Source: Linnemannia elongata (lineage: Eukaryota; Mortierellomycota; Mortierellomycetes; Mortierellales; Mortierellaceae). Taken from it: a stretch of DNA of 64,000 nt. Below are positions 47,972 through 61,400 of the stretch, in pieces. Each line of letters begins with the position of its first letter. Within the stretch, counting starts at the first letter, position 1. The position numbers and the translations under genes are program-made. The stretch lies in NCBI GenBank assembly GCA_036320915.1, contig JAXBDG010000017.1, positions 1,302,001 through 1,366,000 of the forward strand. Direction: 5' to 3'. The notes beneath the pieces are model-generated. The model did no database searches. It was not told the DNA's origin and saw only the letters and a program-made list of their open reading frames with translations.

Positions 47972-48574
47972 ATGGCACAAGCAGCAGCCCGCCCATTGTC
48001 ATCATCATCGACCGACAATACCTGTAAATCGGTCCAGTTTTCGCGATTCATCAAAATCTCATTCACCTACCCAGGCGACGAATACGACCGCACAGCACTC
48101 GAGCCCGCTAAGCTCTCCTTCTCCGAGGCCACCGAGCTCATGCAGCTCCGCATCGATTGGAAGCAGGAGCTTAACAAGCGTATGCAGCAACAGGCACAGC
48201 AAGAGCAACAGCAAATGCTCCTCAACAGCCAACATCAACAAGACTCTGAGGATGGATTCTCGTCCGACGAGTCGACCTTGTGCGGATCTTCGTCTTCGAG
48301 CCCAAGAGCCGTGATGTCCTCTTCCTCAAAGTCTTCCAGAGGATGTTTGCGGTCTTCGCCTTCCTTGAAAGTCTCGAGCAAGGGTTGCGGCTCTAGCGGC
48401 TCTAGCTCCAGTGGTCCCAGTAGTCCCATCGACTGCAACAATGGCGGGTCCTTGAGCGACGATGAGGATGGCGAGTATCACCAGGCCCGCGCAAAATCCC
48501 TCGGCGGCGGTGGGATGATGCATCGCCACAACGAGTTCCACCAGCCCACTGAGAACATGCCCTGCCTCGCCTAA
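47972..48574 (+). CDS. Unrecognised Ser/Gln-rich protein with conserved-looking N-terminal block
   Basis: Single-exon frame of 200 residues; I do not recognise the family. Residues about 17-65 (KSVQFSRFIKISFTYPGDEY, DRTALEPAKLSFSEATELMQ) look like a folded, conserved core. A Gln-rich helix (QQQAQQEQQQM) and a long Ser-rich tail with acidic patches (SEDGFSSDES, SLSDDEDGEYH) follow. KSVQF fits the RVxF docking pattern for protein phosphatase 1; this is only a motif match. The ATG follows a long C/T-rich leader, and upstream lies an 11-kb gene desert, as often seen for genes with extended control regions. It could be a regulatory protein. Confidence 0.7.
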   Translation: MAQAAARPLSSSSTDNTCKSVQFSRFIKISFTYPGDEYDRTALEPAKLSFSEATELMQLRIDWKQELNKRMQQQAQQEQQQMLLNSQHQQDSEDGFSSDESTLCGSSSSSPRAVMSSSSKSSRGCLRSSPSLKVSSKGCGSSGSSSSGPSSPIDCNNGGSLSDDEDGEYHQARAKSLGGGGMMHRHNEFHQPTENMPCLA

Positions 48575-49293
48575 ATTCCCCTCCTTTCGACCAGGGTGTA
48601 CTCCCCCTTAGCGTCATTTTCTTTTCTTGTACATTTTTCCTCCTCCCACAGCCCCAACCGTCGCAGCTTCGGCGTGCTAATTTTTTTTTTATATCTTATT
48701 CAACGGCTGCCCTTTCCTCTTCGCATGCGCTCTCTCGCTGCTCCCCTCTCCCTCCTCTTTCTCTTACCTATTGTAATTTTGATGTCACGTTCGCTTCTAT
48801 TTCCTTGTCTTTTCTTGCAACCATGTACCAACAATTTTTCCACCTTAGATGTATTACAGCCATTTCCCTTCCTTCCTCTTTCTCCTCTACCTTGTAATTT
48901 TCCCACTACCTCCTCCTCCTCATTCAAAAAATAGTATCGAAAAAGCGACAAAAACAATATCGAATCGGACTGGCGATGACCTCGCTGGTTCACTCTCTTG
49001 TAACAATAATAAAAACCGCTACCAGTTAAAAAAAAAACCTCGTATGATACGTGTACTGGAAGTATGATGATGATGGTGATGATGATGATAACATAGTAGG
49101 ATGATTTTACAGGGCAAGTTTTTTTTTTATCAGTATTCGATGTCCAAATTTGTGACGGTGGTTTACGTGTGGATTACACTTCTGTTCTTTTTTTTTCTTT
49201 CTCACTAACCGCCCTCAGTCAAGTGTCCACTCCTTTTTTTCTTCCCCAACCCCGATTCATTTCTTCACCTCTCTCTCTCAAACCAACAACATA
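48575..49293. other. Intergenic between the 47972 gene and ECM15
   Basis: T/C-rich 3' flank, then a short ATG-repeat stretch (TGATGA units about 49065-49090) and the ECM15 promoter. No gene seen. Confidence 0.55.
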
Positions 49294-50262
49294 ATGCACA
49301 CCATCGCCGACTTTTGCGTGATCCCCATGGGCGTCACCTCCTCCGTCAGCCAGTACATCGCCGAATGCCAGCGCGTCATCGAAAAGAGCGGTAATATATT
49401 CGCGTCTTCGCGTCGGTGGGGGGGGGGGGGTCCCCTTTGTCGGAGCACAGTGTAGTAATAAATGATGGGTGTGGGTGAGATGTTCTTGTCCCCCTAACAG
49501 CATTTTTTTTTCTTATTGTATGGATTGTAGGTCTGACCTACAGCATGCACTCTTATGGCACTGTAAGTTATGGTTGGTTTGGGGAACTGGAGCAAGCAGG
49601 GATATTTTGGAGCCACGGACAAAAGGATCTTTGTCGGGTGGATAACAAGATTCATCGTTGGAAGGGATCGTTGTTGTTCTCACCCTTCACGAGAGAATCA
49701 TACAACTGACAAGACAACCTAGAGTATCGACTTGAAGCTCCTTCCCCAATACACTAAACTGCACGCGGACGGATGATCAGCGAAGAGCGCGACCCAATGG
49801 AAGGAAAAAGACACCAACTCCAGCACCAAGCGCAGCAGGTCAATCAACTAGGAGGGCACTCTCTTATGCATCGATAGTACGGGCTACATATACCGAACCG
49901 AACTGGACTTTGTGGACATCAACCTAGTCATCACCTTTCGGCTGGAGAACAAGCAGCAATCTTTTTGATTACTGGAAGTAGAGTGCAAAAGCATAAAACG
50001 GTGTCAACTAACCAATGTTCTCACGCTTATTACTTTCTTCGAATGGATGTAATATAGAACGTCGAGGGCGAGTGGGACGACGTCTGCAGAGTCATGAAGG
50101 AGTGCCATGAAGCCGTCCACGCCATGGGATGTCCTCGCGTCTCCACCAGGTAACCTCCAAAAGAAAAGCACCCCCCTCTTTCTTTCACACTCAAATTTGA
50201 TTCACACACACGTCTCTCGCCCGCAAAATAAGATGAATACTCCTGCGCCTCCTGACTCATGG

Positions 50263-50297
<35 letters not shown>

Positions 50298-50409
50298 GTC
50301 AATTAGCGTCCGTATCGGAACAAGGACGGATAAGGTCGGACAGACCATGGCCGATAAGGTCAATGTCGTCCACGAGATCCTTGCCAAGGATGCCGCCGAG
50401 AAGAAGTAG
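49294..50409 (+). CDS. ECM15: ECM15-like UPF0045/MTH1187 family protein
   Basis: Small ferredoxin-like fold protein of the UPF0045 (thiamine-binding-like) family, homologous to yeast Ecm15. Exons 49294..49390, 49531..49562, 50058..50149 and 50307..50409; all are GT..AG and in phase, giving 107 residues. Motifs: FCVIPMGVTSSVSQYIAECQ, LTYSMHSYGT, NVEGEWDDVCRVMKECHEAV, RIGTRTDK and KVNVVHEIL, in the family order (VxPxGT, SxGTxxEGxWDxV, VRIGTRTDK). Function in fungi is not well defined; cell-wall and thiamine links are known for relatives. The third intron contains a 31-base T run just before its acceptor. The second intron (495 nt) contains coding-like debris described separately. Confidence 0.93.
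49724..49968 (+). pseudogene. Coding-like relic inside ECM15 intron 2
   Basis: One frame reads SIDLKLLPQYTKLHADG, stop, SAKSATQWKEKDTNSSTKRS, and after another stop TLLCIDSTGYIYRTELDFVD, then VITFRLENKQQSF and a stop. Composition is protein-like rather than intron-like, but two internal stops break it. The family is not recognised, and chance cannot be excluded. Confidence 0.3.
50266..50296. repeat. 31-base T homopolymer in ECM15 intron 3
   Basis: T run ending ten bases before the AG acceptor at 50306, an extreme polypyrimidine tract. Confidence 0.85.
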
Positions 50410-50826
50410 AGGACAAAACCATTTACTTCAGGATGAAATATGAATAAAACTGCCCTTTTCTTGGCGTTCAACAAGGGAGGGGTTTTTTTTTGCTAAGGTG
50501 AGGGATTTGCCAATGATTTCGCACGCCCTTTTTCCACAAGTAGGAGATTGAGCCAATTAAGACCAAGGGTATAAAACATAGGGCAAAAAAAACGATTGCA
50601 CAATGCGGGGGAAAAAAACCTTGTCTATGCCCTTCACTACTTTTAAAGTAGGTGATGCCTCTCCTAGCACCACCAATGTCCAAAAAACAATGAAAAGTCA
50701 GGAGTGGTCAAGGAAACTAGTGTTTTTTACTTGACGTTATGTCCACTATATGTGTTTTTTGTTTTATTCCAAGACCGTTACTAGCTCCTTTGCCAATACA
50801 GTTGGCCACACTCAAATATCTTCACT
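50410..50826. other. Convergent 3' region of ECM15 and the alpha-5 gene
   Basis: Contains AATAAA at 50443-50448 for ECM15. No gene seen. Confidence 0.6.
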
Positions 50827-52738
<1,912 letters not shown>

Positions 52739-55185
52739 CTATGGTTGCTGGGGGACGGTTGTGATGAACTGTTTGAATCCTGCAAGCGCCTCGGGGTGGT
52801 TCCAGAAAATAAGCGATACCTCCGAATACACCTACAAGTGGCATTAGTTCACAGAGTGTGGATGTTATGAGTTAACAGGCGCCTCTTGAACAAATTAGGA
52901 TCAGTCGCAAAGAAACGCTCTCAGCGAAGGTATATATATATATGTACCTGATCAATGGTCCAGCCAGTGCATTGGTACTTTTCCAGAGCAAAGATGAACC
53001 GGTCATACATTGACATGTCGTTCTTGGCCTCGTACTATCACAAAGCGAAAAGGATGCATGTTAGCGGTAGCACATATCATCTTTCGTAAATACCCTTTAA
53101 ATTCCCCAATCCTGACAATATCGCTCAAAGACAGATATAAAGTACCTTGACAGTTTGCACAAAGTCCTTGGCTTCAATAAAGTCGGGCGAGACGACGAGT
53201 TCTTCTGGAGGTGCCTTGGAGATGACCCTTGGCTCCGTTACTTCGATCCCGCTCGTCACTGTTGGCAAAAACTTGTGGAAACGTTGCAACAAGTGTGGGT
53301 GGTATCGCAGAATAATCGACACGTAGAAGTAAAGCTATTCGAGCAAAATGAGAACAGCAGAACATGAGATCACAATTCACTTCAACATGGTGTTCGGCTC
53401 GACGATTTGCGATCGCAGATTATATCCTGTAGTTCCTTACCGTTGAGTAAGAGTGGTCCTTCTGGAATTTCCTGAGTAATGTGATCAAATGTTGGTACAT
53501 ATCGGGCTCTTGCTGGGATCGCTCCTATGAGTTAGACAATAATTCGAATCGAGTCAGAGGGGCAGTCGAGCTCTGAGGCGTTAGGTGATTGCTACCGATA
53601 AGATGCGTTCAACGAGTACGAAGTGACGGTGTTGGCTTGCGCACCTTGATGAGACTCAAGAAATCTGCTGCTGCGTGTCCATTACTGTTTGCACCGACAT
53701 CCATCGGTTGGTCGGCTTGCTCAACACCGACTATCAGCGAAGCGATAGCAGCAGGTAAGATAGTGGCATTAGTATTGCAATTGTACATCTAGAGCCTCCA
53801 TCATCCAGTCTTAGTTGAACTTAAGACTTCGTGCCCAGAGTGCGGTAGTCGCGTTACCTGTCGTTGGGAGCAATCCTGCGGGTATAGTTGGTTGAGTCTC
53901 GGCTTTGACCTTCACTTTGTAATCCGAATACATCATGGGCTGGTTGAACGTTACGTTGAGGTTGGTTCCGAAAGTTGACAGTGACGGTACAAGTGTTGAC
54001 AGGAAGAGATATGAGGTAAGAGTACAGTCCAAGTATTAAAGCCATTTCGATGTCAAAACTTCCTTAATAACTTGAATGTCCTGATACGTTACCGGCACCA
54101 GCTGATTCAGCAGACCCTGTGCTTCTGGCAGGAATTCTTTGAATCCCATCAAGAGATCTGGTTGATCCTGAAAGAGAGCCATGACGGTTCTCACCAATTG
54201 CTCTATGGTCATACTGAGAGAACAAAGTGAACGAACGAAGAGTCTGTCAATACTCCTTGCCTCAGGGAAAATGCCAGATATCGTTGTAATCACAACGACC
54301 AAATTCAATTCACAACTGAATTATTGCGCCATGGCCCCAACGTTTCTCGAATGATCTGTCATATCGAGAGTATCCCTGTGTGTTCTTCCTGTATTCCTGT
54401 GGTTGTTTGCCAATGATGTGAAAATGTACCTCAGTTCGTGGTATTTCTCCAGAGCACTGAGGAATTCCGTGTAGACTCTGGGGTTGCTCTCGTACGCCTT
54501 CTTGACCAGTCCAACATAGTCGGCGGCGGCTCTGTAGGAGAGTGTTTGTTGTGATGATCCTGCTCCCGAGTCGGCGGATGCTGTCTGGTGTCCATTTTGG
54601 ACGTGTTGTCTAAAAGGAGGATAGAATAAAACAAAAGAGATAAAGTTTCAGCTGCCATTCCTCGTGGTAGAATCCGCACGCTACTTGCGAGACACCCTGT
54701 ACATACACTCGCTGCATTCTGATACACACAATTGTACACGCCAATGCATTGTACGCTACGATCAAAACGTTCAGGCACGCAGCTTCCACTACTCCCGAGG
54801 AAAAACGGCATTGGTGTAATATCAAGATATAAACTTACTCAACACTACGCGAACTTTGACCGAGAGAGACCAAGAGTTCTGCAACAGCCATGCGAGATTC
54901 GGGTTGTTGAAAGTGAAAGGCGGAGGTGCTGACCGATGAGGCACTTGAGGAGGTGGTGATTGTAGGGGTGGTGGCGTCCATCATCAAGACGTCGATGTCA
55001 TGTTGACCTTCGTCTCCGTTGGTATAATTTGAGCCGTTGAGGGCGAGGCTGATGCTGTGGATAGTACTGGCGCTGTCGAGGGGTGCAACGGAGAGGGAGT
55101 GGGCAAATGAGGCGGCGGCGTCCATGTGTTCGTCTTGACTTGTCCCGCTGGGATCACCCTGAGAGAGCGCGCCGGAATGGTTCAT
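52739..55185 (-). CDS. PAH-repeat protein (three SIN3-type PAH domains, no SIN3 core)
   Basis: Predicted transcriptional co-repressor-like scaffold. Nine exons: 54839..55185, 54430..54609, 54093..54213, 53858..53939, 53645..53730, 53441..53524, 53146..53334, 52948..53034, 52739..52831. All are GT..AG and in phase, giving 422 residues. After a Ser/Thr-rich acidic N-terminus come PAH1 (DYVGLVKKAYESNPRVYTEF, ALFQDQPDLLMGFKEFLP), PAH2 (ADFLSLIKERSQQEPDMYQH, ILRYHPHLLQRFHKFLP) and PAH3 (AKNDMSMYDRFIFALEKYQ, IFWNHPEALAGFKQFI). Each has the four-helix PAH pattern ending in HPDLLxxFxxFLP. The stop comes about 25 residues after PAH3's start of helix 3, so the HDAC-interaction and C-terminal SIN3 domains are absent. 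Exon 4 has the weakest splice evidence. Divergent from ARPC3. Confidence 0.82.
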
Positions 55186-56305
55186 GGCGATCGATTTTTC
55201 ACTCGTTTTGCTTCGGGTTGTTGGTGTGTACTTGAGAGGGAGGTGTAGTCGGTCGAGGTCGAGGAGGAGAACGGTGAAATACAGGTCGAACAGGGTTCGT
55301 CTTGGGATAAGGAGGAGATAAAAAAATGTCCGTTGTGGTCTTGTGCGTGTAAGTGATTGAGTAGGTGAGCAAGTGAGTATGCCACGAAAGAGTGGACTGA
55401 GCTATTTTTTCTTTTTTTTTGTCGAAAGAGAGGAAGTAAGAGTTCCAAAACAACAACAGCGCGTTTGAAGTAGAAAGTGGAGGTGAGCGGGCTTTTCTTT
55501 GTTGTTGTCGTTAGTTGAAAGAGGGCAATGGTGTGGGAGTGTAAGTATAATTGGGTAAGAAAGAGGGACAGTAAGGAGTGGGCGAGTGCTTAGGAAGGGG
55601 GGAGTGAATAAGAAGGGTGAGTGAGTGAGAGTGGTCAAGGTGGCGAATGAGTTGGAAAGAGAAAAGAGAGGAAGAAGAAGACTGAGAACGAAGAAGAAAG
55701 AAAAAAAGAGAGCGGAAAGAAGCAGTGGAAGGACAAGAAAAGAGGAAGAAAGAGCTTCTTTGCCCTTGCCCCGTTGTTTCGAGGCTTGTTTGCTGGAAGA
55801 GGGTGGCAGGGCACGAGGAAATTTATATGGATCGCTCTCTTCTCTGAAGCGAAAAAAAAAAAAAAAAGAAACTAAGATCAACAAACTGCAACCCTACCAG
55901 GTCAATCGATCAATAGGGGGCACTGTCATTCGCAAAGAGCACTGAACGAGGCATGCAAAAAGAGTGATTCACTTGCCATTCCTTCGCCACTGACCAAAGA
56001 ACGCGATGGAACACGCCGCTCTTTATGGCTCATTTTATTCTTTCTCCTCCAGCTTCAGGCACACCAACCGGGCAATTGAGCAAAAATTCAATGCTCAACC
56101 CTGGATTCGATCCACGCCAACTTGTTGTGACGTATTTTTCTGACTTTTGCCGTTGGCTGTCGATATCTGCTCGTCTGCAAAGTTGCATGTCTTTTTTCTT
56201 TTCCCATCCTCTCACATTCTCTTCTCCACAACCACCAAGTATTCCTGCCAACTCCCTCACGCGTTTTCATTCTCTTCTCTATCAACTACCAACAACTATC
56301 CCACT
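55186..56305. promoter_or_regulatory. Divergent region between the PAH gene and ARPC3
   Basis: 1.1 kb between divergent starts. It is strongly GA-rich on the plus strand (55540-55760), with an A run at 55853-55867. The minus-strand open frame 55402-55884 is low-complexity translation. No specific sites assigned. Confidence 0.45.
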
Positions 56306-57448
56306 ATGCCTGTAAGTCAGTTGCACCTGGCTCACCCTCAAGGAGATAGCTTGACACTCTCCCGCAAGAGTACACTCTGGAACTTCACTCATCCAGTCCC
56401 ATCCACCAACAGGAGACTCAGCAGCACATGAAGCAGGCAGGAGAAACTTTTATTGAAGAAACCATCGGCATGTCAAGCAAGAATCCCTCTTGCAGGACAA
56501 CTAGAAGCAGACATCAAACAAGAGACAATGTTGTCTGTGCTTGTAGACGTCAGGACACGATGGATGCAAGCGCGTTTTTCTATGTTGAAAGTGTGAGAGA
56601 ATACAGGAGCTAACCAGTCTTCAACACCTTGCCTTGCGTGTCGCTTTCTGGTCCGGATCCATATCTCGCTCCGATGATAGGCATACCACTCTGCCTTCAA
56701 TGAGTTAACAGACTTGCGCTCTGTCGGAAGCATGGCCCTCTTGCCCATCAAGACCCGTGTCCGTGGACCTGCCCCTATCGGTATGCTCTATGGCTCCTAA
56801 TTGACATCATTTATTAATATCAGTCCCCGTTCCTGGATATTGCCTAAAAGCGACACTACTCTCTCACTTGTCGGCTTTTTCGTTTCTTCAGACCAACTCA
56901 ACTCTTTCCTTGCCTTTATTATATTCGCCATTAGCTGACCCTAATGCTGAGGATATCATTGACGAGGCACTCAACTTGTTCCGTGCCAACGTCCTCTTCA
57001 GGAACTTTGAGATCAAAGGCGACGCCGACAGAGTCTTAATCTACCTCATCCTCTTCATCACAGAGTGTCTCGGAAAGCTCGCAAGGAACCCCAGTCTCAG
57101 GGAGGCAGAAAAAATCCTAGGCACCTTGGCCCTCGGAAACTTTGCCATCCCTGGCGACGCCACCTTCCCCCTCAACGCTCTCTACACCGCCCCCGCCAAC
57201 AAGATGGATGCCGGTACGCTTTTACTTTATTTCTATGTCATGACTGAAACAAATGAACAAGACGATCATTTCTACTCACAAAGAACTTGTATCTCTTCAC
57301 TTGAATGACAGATTTGTTGCGCCAGTACGTGTCGCAATTGCGTCAGGAGATGGCTGTCAGACTCCCCAACCGCATCTATGAGAACGACAAGCCTGGAAAG
57401 TGGTGGATGTGCTTCCAAAAGAGAAAGTTCATGAACAAGTCCCTGTAA
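56306..57448 (+). CDS. ARPC3: Arp2/3 complex subunit 3 (p21-Arc)
   Basis: Subunit of the Arp2/3 complex, which nucleates branched actin filaments at endocytic patches. Exons 56306..56311 (ATG CCT only, donor GTAAGT), 56681..56780, 56935..57213 and 57312..57448; 173 residues, all in phase. Motifs: [110 protein letters not shown] and [20 protein letters not shown] then L and the stop. This covers the whole family from MPAYHS to MNKSL. Confidence 0.96.
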
Positions 57449-58405
57449 GCATACCGCACCACCGCCGTCACTTCTACTTACCCACCACCAACAACACCAG
57501 ATCAAAACAGTCAAGACAGCAGGAGGAGGAGCAGGAGCAGGAGCAGGGACAGGAGCAGGAGGAGAGGAAAGGACTAGTAGCGAAGAGGAGGAGGTGGAGG
57601 AGAAGTCATGATTCTGCTAATAGAAGATGCAGCTCTACCGACAATTGAAGCAAAAAACGCAACGCAATTTTTGAGGCGCATACCCCTTCGACTCCTCCTT
57701 CCAACCTCGATTGCTTAGAGTGAATAAAAGAATCGAAACTGCTACCGATCTGCATCCGTGGCGACCCATTTTTCCCCTTCTTTTCTGGCATTGCTGGATC
57801 CACTACCTTCATTCATTACGACCATGGTCAATGGGGAGGCATTTATGTCCGGCAATCAAACCCTTAGCTCACACTCTTCCAGTTGTGATAATCGCGCGCT
57901 TGTTTCTGCCATGTTGACGCTTTCAATCCTTCCCTCAGTCGTTTTGAAAGATGGACTTTACAGAATCGAGAAAGTTTTGTCGAGATTTATTAAGTGTTCC
58001 GGTGATAAAGGATAGATGAATGGCGATTTGCCGCACTCTGGTGTAGACAAGATCCCGCGCGGGAAGGGGCACATTAATTAGAGAATCCAAAGCGAGGTCC
58101 ATCAAATACAGTATTGGCCAAATTTGACCGTTGTTGCCGCCTGTTTGTCTCAGCTCTGATGCTGACAGTTTTAGACTGATAGAATTAGAAAGACAGAGGA
58201 GCAACGCCTCCTCTCCTTTTTTTTTCTTTTTTCTTTTGTACCTTTCACACTTTCCACATCTTTACTCCCATTAATCATCGCATACACAAGCAACAAGAGA
58301 CACAACCCAGCTGCCTTGCCTCGCATCCACGAAACACACCTAGCAACGTCACCTTCACATAACCATTAGCTTCCCTTACAACTCTCACTCGTACACATTC
58401 ATTCC
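57449..58405. other. Intergenic between ARPC3 and UBE2O
   Basis: 3' flank with a CAGGAG-type repeat (about 57520-57565), then the UBE2O promoter. The ORF at 57758-58015 has no recognised features. Confidence 0.5.
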
Positions 58406-61400
58406 ATGGCAAAGACCCTCTTCACCGCAAAGGTACCACTGGCACCTTTAACCTTTAATCCCTCCTACTTTTGTTTCGCTCATGCCATTCAGCCGCAGCC
58501 AACATCGGTGAGAGTGAGAGAATGAGAAAGAATCAACTGACAAGCATGCGACTAACTCCCTGTCTTTTAAATCACTCCAGGTCTTCCTAGAGGACGCCGT
58601 CCACTTGAAAGACGACCCTCAGCGACTGGGCCTCGTCGTGAAGACCTGGCACGACTTTGACTCGGGCGAAGACGAAGAAGACGAAGACTCAACCGGACCT
58701 GTAAGTCGCTTATGAATTCCGCGTGGCCAATGATTCAGGCACTATCCACAAAAAGGGATTAAAAACTAATCACTCATAGGTGTGGTATCTTAATAGCTTG
58801 AACTGCAGCAGGTCTCTGTCCACTGGGCAGATGGCTCTGCGCCACAAGTTCTTAATGAGGACGAATTGGTCGTCGTCGACAGATCCTTTAGCCACGGCGA
58901 CGTCGTCAAGCGCTCTCCTAACGACGTTATGTCAGGATCTATTATCGATGTCAAGGTCGTCCTGGACCTGCAAAAGATCTGCCCGCCCATGACTCGGTAC
59001 TCTGGAATCGACGCTAAGCATGTCGATTTTGTCCAACAGTTCGTCGTGAACAACCATATCATCTACGATGGTTGGCTGGGAGTCATCCAAGAGGTAAGGA
59101 ATAAGGTCGCTAAAACTGGTGTGAGGGTGTGCAGAAAGGAAGCGAAACACCAAGCCCGAAAGTGAGCCCTGAAACGATGAGCATAAGTTGTTTGGCGCTC
59201 ATGTAAACCACAACCCCTGTCCATCTAGCCAGATTCATTTTCACACTGACATAACACACTCGCACTCTGTGCACCCCCCCCTTTCCATCCCATTTGTCGG
59301 CTCACCATCATCGCAACCACCAACAGTTTTTATTTCTTCATCTCCTCTATATCTGCTCTAAAATAACACTTCTTCTCCTCATACTTTATTATCCTGTTTA
59401 GGTTAAAGATGAAGTGACCCTTCTCATGTCTGACGGCAGCATTTGCACCATCAAAGACTCGGATGACTTGGACCTCGGCGACCAGTTCCACGATCAATCC
59501 TGCTTCTTCCCCGACTCTCTCGCCCCTGGTCATGTAAGTTTTTTTTTATCGCTTAGCCCGCCAATATCGAGTCGAAAAGAGACTATGAGAGGACCAGTGA
59601 GCAAGTTGGAGTGGCCGACTTAACATATTTTCGTTTTCCGACGTTGACCTTGCATAGGCTGTACATGGACCATCGCGCGTCTTCAAGAACGCCCAATACC
59701 AAAACAAGAGCTATCCCAGCTCAAAACAAGGACATGTTATGAGAACAGAGGTCACCTCCATCACGGTCAACTGGCTCTCCTTCAACCCCTTGGCGCTGGA
59801 TCAGACCCCAGGAGTCGCCCCTCCTCCCAGGGAACTGGATGACTTTGAAAACATCATTGTTTACAAGAGTGTCGAACAGCACTGCACGTATGAACTTCTG
59901 GACCGAGTCAAGATCGTGAATCCTACGACTCTGAAAGGTACTATGACAGCCGTATCTAATGTATTTTCCCTTTCACAGTATTGTTTCCGATCTGTTTATG
60001 AAAAAAAATACTAAAATCCTTATTTGATTGTTGCTTACGTCTGCTCTTAGTCTTGGGCCTCAAGACATACTGTCCCTATATGAAGAGCAAGCCCACTCGA
60101 CTTCAGTGCCCCCACTACCACAGGCACGACACTGAGTTTGCCACTGAGGAGATGGTAAGTTCCTTGTACTTTTTCTTTCTTTTTACTACGGGTATGACCG
60201 CACACCCTTCGACCCATCCAAAGACCGACATACCAACATTCATCGCCTAAATTGCTCTCAATTGCAAATAGCAAGTCGTCGGAACAAAGACAGTGGTGAC
60301 AGTGCTGTGGCAGGATCTCACCGTGTCGACAGACGTAGCCTCAATAGATCTTGTCCCATACCTCAACATGGACGATCAGGACGTGTGGCCCACCGACTAT
60401 GTGCTTTTAAAGCCAGGTGAGGTCTTGATGGATGAACCCGGTGGAGTTAACTTTGACCGCAAAAAGTCTGACATGCTTGGAATCGTTCAGTCTGCCAACG
60501 CCAAGGAGCGAACAGCGCTGGTCAAGTGGTTCAGCGAGGAGCGCGATGACGGACTGGAGCAGGAGGCTGAAGAGTGTTCTCTGTATGAGATCATGTCACA
60601 TCCCGATCTCAAGTTCAGAATGGGAGACACGGTTGTTGTGAGTCGAGAGCGTGAACAAAACCCTTCTTCGGACATTGCGCCAAGAGCACCCAGTGTTGCC
60701 GAGATTTTGTCATTGGTGGTCCGTGGTAAGGAGATCTATAATGAGCTGTTCAAACAAGTCCCCAAGGTCTACGCCGACAAACCATGGAAGATTGAGCGAA
60801 GAGGAAAGACCTTGTTGAAGCGCTATGGCGTCGAGGGAGTCGAGGCATTGGATCGTTATCTCTCCGAAACCAACAAGATGGCGTCCAAGACGATTCACAG
60901 GCTTGTTGACCGCGGCGACCCATTGAAGCCTGCCATTCCAGACGATGTTTTGGCCAACTTACCTCAGGACGAGAAGGACGCGGAGACTATCAGGACGCGG
61001 CTGAACTGGGTCGGACAGATCTGGAAAGTATATCCTGATAAGCCCATTGCCCGCATTCGTTTCATGGACGGGAGCGAGGAGGATATCCCTGTCGGCAGGA
61101 TTATGGTAGTTGAGGATGAGGATGAGGATGACGAAGGGGGCGATAGCCAGGATGAAGGAGCGTTTGAAGAGTACGATTTCGACCAAGCGAATGACACGGA
61201 GTCAGGAGAGGCTTCATCCGACGATAGCTGGGAGACTGATTCTGAGGCCGGCGCTGATGATGGAACCATGAGTGATGTCGATGACGATGAGGATAAAGCT
61301 ACTGAATCCAAAACCAAGTCAAACGGGTCGGCACCCGAGACTAACGCAGAAAGTAAGAAAGCAGATCAGGAGGGGACCAATGGACACGGAGAAAAGGTTC

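Noticed and set aside
47602..48027. 141-codon plus-strand frame overlapping the 47972 gene start
   Set aside because: His/Pro/Thr-rich translation of the C/T leader; the 47972 frame has better composition and a conserved-looking block.
55402..55884. 160-codon minus-strand frame upstream of the PAH gene
   Set aside because: Phe/Leu/Ser low-complexity translation of GA-rich promoter DNA.
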